Positions 60,701 through 64,000 of a stretch of 64,000 nt of DNA are shown piece after piece. Source of the DNA: Mytilus edulis (taxonomy: Eukaryota > Mollusca > Bivalvia > Mytilida > Mytilidae); assembly GCF_963676685.1 (NCBI RefSeq), contig NC_092356.1, positions 49,687,601 to 49,751,600 of the forward strand. Direction: 5' to 3'. Made by a program: the position numbers and the translations under genes. The notes below the pieces were generated by a model. That model was not told the DNA's origin and ran no database searches. It was given only the letters and a program-made list of their open reading frames with translations. Each line of letters begins with the position of its first letter. Positions within the stretch are counted from its first letter, which is position 1.

Positions 60701-63700
60701 CAGTTAGCTATAAAGCTAATCTTCCCTGAGGTCCTCATGAAATACAATGAAATATAACAAACAATTACAAAATATCAAACAGACAAACATACATGAATAA
60801 TGAAATAAAAAATTGTTATGAAATATACAATTTTCAAAACAAGTAAAAGTTACAAATTCATATATATGACATGTATAGTATTGGCATCAACAATATCATA
60901 AGTTTGAGTAAGTGTGTGAAAATTATGATGCATATAAAAAACGCACAGCTTCTTAATGTTCCATCAAGTAATTTTTTTAAATCTTTTTTGAATGAGCTTG
61001 TACTTGAGGTTGATTTTTTCAGGGATATTGGTAAGTTATTCCATAAAATAGATCCTGAATATATAAAAGATTTCTTATAAAGGTCTGTTTTGGCATTTGG
61101 AACTTGTAAATTTTTGCAAGAGGCATTTCTCAAACAATATTGGTTTATTTCTGGCATTTGTTCTCCACTGTCATCCGTCCAAGCTGTTTAAACAGTGGAG
61201 CTGATGATAAAAGTGGATCAGGGGAATGTGTCAAAGAGACAAAAAACCCAACCATAGAACAGACAACAGCAGAGGTCACAAATAGGTCTTTAATGCAGCG
61301 AGAAATTCCTGCACCCAAAGGCGTCCTTCAGCTGGCCAATAAACAAATATATATACTAGTTCAGTGATAATGAACGCCATACCAATCTCCAAATTATACA
61401 CAAGAAACTAAAATTAAAAATAATACAAGACTAACAAAGGCCAGATGCTCCTGACTTGGGACAGGCGCAAAAATGCAGCGGCGTTAAACAAGTCTATATA
61501 CAATATTAGAAATGTGACTTTATGTCAACAAAATAAACTTACTAACTTTGAACTTAGATTGATCTTTGCAATGCATCATGGGAAATAATATTTGCACAAT
61601 GAATACAAGGAGATGTTATTGAGGCAGCAAATGTAAAACACTATAGAACCAAACTAGCCATAATTTTTTCTCCACTTGCTATAGAAACATTGCACATTTT
61701 TGCACAATAAATTGTAAAGTGTGTTGTTATGAAATAACTGATGCCAATAGTAAACATAGTTCTGTTTCATTTCTATCCATGAAACAGTGTGTTTCCAATG
61801 GTCAAGAGGAATTTGTCATTGAAAAAAAAAATCACAATTTTTTAATTTACTTTTTACTATTGTTTAACTTCTTTGTCAAGATATCTGTCATACAAGAAAT
61901 TCATCCCCACAATTCATATTGTAATATTAATTATGTATTACTCACTCCAGAATCTGAGAATCCTTCTTTGTAATAATAAAAGCCTTTTTTACATTCTTGA
62001 GCCTGTGACAAAGACTTCTTTACAAAATGCTGTCGGTAAACATGGTGCCATGTTTCTTTAATCTATAAATATATATTTATCTCTAAAATCCATAGAAAGT
62101 ATAGGCAGTACTATTGGTAAACATTCTTTTTATTCATTTTAATCCAGTTAAAAGATCTTGAAACGTAAGGATATAGAGTACAGTAATTTATCTGTGATTT
62201 ACTGAGTTATGTCAATTAACATTAAGAAAATATGTTCTCTAACGGCATATGAAATGAGTTTCTTGTGATTATACTGTTATTCATATGGAAAAAAGTTTGA
62301 CATATTAAATTTTAAAATATGATGTATCATTTGACTTAAAAATTCACAATAAATCAGTTATTCAAAGAAATTTACTTAAAACAGAATTACATTATATAAT
62401 AAACTTTTATATTTCTTAATATACTTGATTAGACCTAGCTGCGGTATCGTAGCTCTATTAGGTCCTTATGTTATTTTTTTACTATTTGCGGACCATAGAG
62501 CTACGGATTTTTCCTATTTCAAAACGTTCGGAATTGCGACCCAGGTTCAGGTCGCACTTATTTCCCTAAAATTTATTCTTTATAATCCATGCAAAGCTTG
62601 TCAATATATCTAGTTCGTTTCGTTAGATATTTTTCTAGGACATGACGTACCTATTTATGTTTGAATATTCATTTCCTTAACACTATTATCTAATTATTTC
62701 CATTTGTATACATTCTCCGCCTATTTTGTTCGGCCATATTGAATCTCGTGGTGACGTCACGAAAATCAAGAAAAGATAACTCTTATAGGAAAACACGTGT
62801 TGGTTTGTTTACGTTGTCTTTTATTTCATTTTCATGACTTTTTGAATGAAAGTACGTTTTATTAAAGTTAAATACTAACGGAAATAATATTTCTTTCAAT
62901 GTATTCAAATATTTCGTATGAATTAATGCTGTAAAGATTTAAAAACACTCGATTCTTGCTTGTAAATAAGTAAACAAACCAACACGTGTTTTTCTATAAG
63001 AGTTATCTGTTCTTGTTTTTCGTAGGCGTTCCTCACCTCCAACATAGGAGATCGAGGATATTTGAGTTATCTTTTCTTGATTTTCGTGACGTCACCACGA
63101 GATTCAATATGGCCGAACAAAATAGGCGGAGAATGTATACAAATGGAAATAATTAGATAATAGTGTTAAGGAAATGAATATTCAAACATAAATAGGTACG
63201 TCATGTCCTAGAAAAATATCTAACGAAACGAACTAGATATATTGACAAGCTTTGCATGGATTATAAAGAATAAATTTTAGGGAAATAAGTGCGACCTGAA
63301 CCTGGGTCGCAATTCCGAACGTTTTGAAATAGGAAAAATCTGTAGCTCTATGGTCCGCAAATAGTCAAAAAATAACATAAGGACCTAATAGAGCTACGAT
63401 ACCGCAGCTAGATTAGACCATGCAAAGCATAGATTATCATCTTGGCATTATTCAAAAGTGCAAATTTAAATAAAAAAATAAAAACAAATAAAGCCTCCTG
63501 CTTTACCTATCTTACACAAAGTAGAAAATTGTGACTGACTGGTGTCAATTGATATTTGATGAATACAAATGTTCATAGGTAAATCTATACAGTTTGACTC
63601 TCCACAAGAATATAATGAAACTTGCATGAAAAGATAAAGCTATAGTACAATTCAAATCTAAGTGTACTTACGAATTCCTGGTCAACTTCTACACCTTGTG

Positions 63701-63758
63701 AGTGCAAATTTTTTTTGATTGTTGTTAGTTCATCTGCTGCAAGTTGTGACTTGTGACT
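54764..63758 (-). CDS. OPA1: OPA1-type mitochondrial dynamin-like GTPase, C-terminal exons (5' part outside window)
   Basis: Five coding exons: 63758-63672 (phase 0), 62062-61946 (0), 60546-60453 (ends phase 1), 55493-55383, 54828-54764 with TAA 54766-54764; 474 nt, 157 residues. OPA1 fuses the mitochondrial inner membrane and shapes cristae. Visible landmarks, in order: [87 protein letters not shown] and the terminal [12 protein letters not shown]. These follow the vertebrate C-terminus step by step, including two cysteines 18 residues apart (ECKKG and LDCSD) that correspond to the pair known to form a disulfide. This is the stalk/GED-like end; GTPase and transmembrane parts lie upstream of the window. 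The introns total over 8 kb and are full of transposons, but all junctions are GT-AG. Confidence 0.94.
55652..55885. mobile_element. TA-flanked MITE, CTGT.GATTCATT ends (copy 1), OPA1 intron
   Basis: Starts CTGTAGATTCATT and ends AATGAATCCACAG, with TA on both sides. Inside are TACCAATTTTCGTGGATTAA, TTTGATTTTGTGGTTTTGCC and a short doubled segment (TTTCGTGGTTCACATGTACA twice, ~55793-55845). A TA duplication suggests a Tc1/mariner-type MITE. Confidence 0.75.
56600..59640 (+). repeat. ~0.5-kb tandem repeat with GACGACGG tail, OPA1 intron
   Basis: CCATGGCGGCCATCTTG recurs at ~57179, 57625, 58125, 58626 and 59127: steps of 446, 500, 501 and 501 bp. Each unit has GCAATAACTCCT, GGTCAACTGACCATTT, TTTATCTCTATCTATAATAA, GGGGCAGCAACCC and GTTTTTGAGTTATAAGC. 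After the first and the last unit comes the same tail: GACGACGGACGACGACAACG, a CGGACGCCGGACTCCGGACG block, CACTTGGCCCTTCGGGCCAG, and then a GCCAATGAGACAAC-family copy (57418-57595, 59366-59640). The two tails are 1,948 bp apart. Minus-strand frames here (e.g. 58994-59206) repeat with the unit and are not genes. Confidence 0.9.
60134..60341. mobile_element. TA-flanked MITE, CTGTGGATTCATT ends (copy 2), OPA1 intron
   Basis: Starts CTGTGGATTCATTATTATTC and ends AATGAATCCACAG, TA on both sides. It is internally related to the copy at 55652 in inverted order (CCACGAAATTAAATGTTC, CCACGAAATCAAATATCCAC, TCCACGAAAATTGGTACCCA). The body is partly palindromic. Confidence 0.78.
60655..61165 (-). mobile_element. 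5'-truncated non-LTR retrotransposon (LINE), reverse transcriptase C-terminus
   Basis: The minus-strand frame (from 61157) reads [58 protein letters not shown]: the familiar end of jockey/CR1-like LINE polyproteins (R...L.VP...L..Y..SF.YSG..LWN.LP). The 3' end is an (ATT)n tail, seen as AATAATAATAATAATAAT at 60658-60679 on the plus strand. Everything 5' of this is missing, as expected for incomplete reverse transcription. It lies in an OPA1 intron in the same orientation as OPA1. Confidence 0.85.
61215..61500 (+). repeat. GTCAAAGAGACAAC dispersed repeat, OPA1 intron
   Basis: Reads GGGGAATGTGTCAAAGAGAC, AATGCAGCGAGAAATTCCTG, CTTCAGCTGGCCAATAAAC, ATACTAGTTCAGTGATAATG, ACAAGACTAACAAAGGCCAG, CTGACTTGGGACAGGCGCAA and GCGGCGTTAAAC. 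It is the fullest copy in the window and begins close to the 5' edge of the LINE fragment. Confidence 0.8.
62436..63410. mobile_element. 975-bp foldback element with 9-bp TSD, OPA1 intron
   Basis: Ends TAGCTGCGGTATCGTAGCTC... and the exact inverse, flanked by GATTAGACC at 62427-62435 and 63411-63419. The arms are nearly identical over ~350 bp and pair again further in (AACACGTGTTGGTTTGTTTA near 62793 with its complement near 62972), so about 80% of the element can fold. The right arm has an extra ~55 bp (63020-63075, CCTCACCTCCAACATAGG). Each arm contains TGACGTCA within GGTGACGTCAC, and CACGTG. No transposase. The 9-bp duplication and long arms make it a non-autonomous Mutator-type foldback element, unrelated in arm sequence to the one at 42502. 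Confidence 0.87.
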
Positions 63759-64000
63759 CTGTAATAAAGTTATATATGTTTATAAATAATAGAAAAAAAT
63801 ACAAAACCTTATACATCACTAGACATTTCGTGTCAGAATACTTTTTTCTCATTTTGATAAAACTGACAGTTTATTTATCAGGAGTTCCAGGCTTCTAGGA
63901 AAAAGACATAATTGTCAAATAAAAGGAAAAAGCTTTGTTGAACATGCACTTTTTTTCTCCTTAATAAATCACATGCTCTAAACTAAGAATCAACTCTAAT

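Noticed and set aside
61873-62061. Plus-strand open frame of 62 codons
   Set aside because: It is antisense to the 117-bp OPA1 exon, whose splice sites and protein match are much stronger.

Overview
The window is AT-rich animal DNA with GT-AG introns, long gene-poor stretches and very many dispersed and tandem repeats. The gene set (coiled-coil C1q-domain proteins in several copies, an ankyrin-repeat protein of the type seen in molluscs) and the repeat families (notably a family containing GCCAATGAGACAAC, and a second with GTCAAAGAGACAAC-like cores) point to a marine bivalve, most likely a mytilid mussel. That assignment rests on recognition and was not tested by a search.

Layout. 1-958 (+) is the 3' end of an ankyrin-repeat protein gene. 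2451-6339 is a three-unit head-to-tail array of a TAA-flanked terminal-inverted-repeat element, with a smaller element nested in the third unit. Three minus-strand C1q-domain genes follow: A (9467-10774, broken by a stop codon and a frameshift), B (13934-17211, intact, 251 aa) and C (36062-38939, intact, 244 aa, with one extra intron). Between B and C, on the plus strand, lies a complete ten-exon alkaline phosphatase gene (21146-34412, 538 aa predicted) with every metal and catalytic residue in place, a signal peptide and a GPI-type C-terminus. 38940-54763 has no recognisable host gene but holds a Mutator-like element with a rearranged transposase, a TTA-flanked MITE whose empty site can be read in a nearby paralogous copy, and several tandem repeats. 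54764-63758 (-) is the 3' part of OPA1, the mitochondrial inner-membrane fusion dynamin: five coding exons (157 aa) were reconstructed, and the 5' part lies beyond the window.

How the parts relate. The three C1q genes share architecture (signal peptide, coiled coil, phase-1 intron, one-exon C1q domain), and A and B share a GATA-plus-TATA core promoter, so they are a local tandem expansion of secreted lectin-like, probably immune, genes. Alkaline phosphatase and OPA1 are unrelated household genes. The introns act as a sink for transposons: OPA1 introns hold a 975-bp foldback element with 9-bp target duplications, two small TA-flanked MITEs, a 5'-truncated LINE and a 0.5-kb satellite; alkaline phosphatase introns hold a 160-bp satellite, a hairpin element and a fresh 1,090-bp tandem duplication.

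No RNA gene, CRISPR array or prokaryotic-type system was seen. The least ordinary items are the two 9-bp-TSD inverted-repeat elements, the TIR array with a conserved basic peptide, the double-lesion C1q pseudogene, and the intron present only in C1q gene C.
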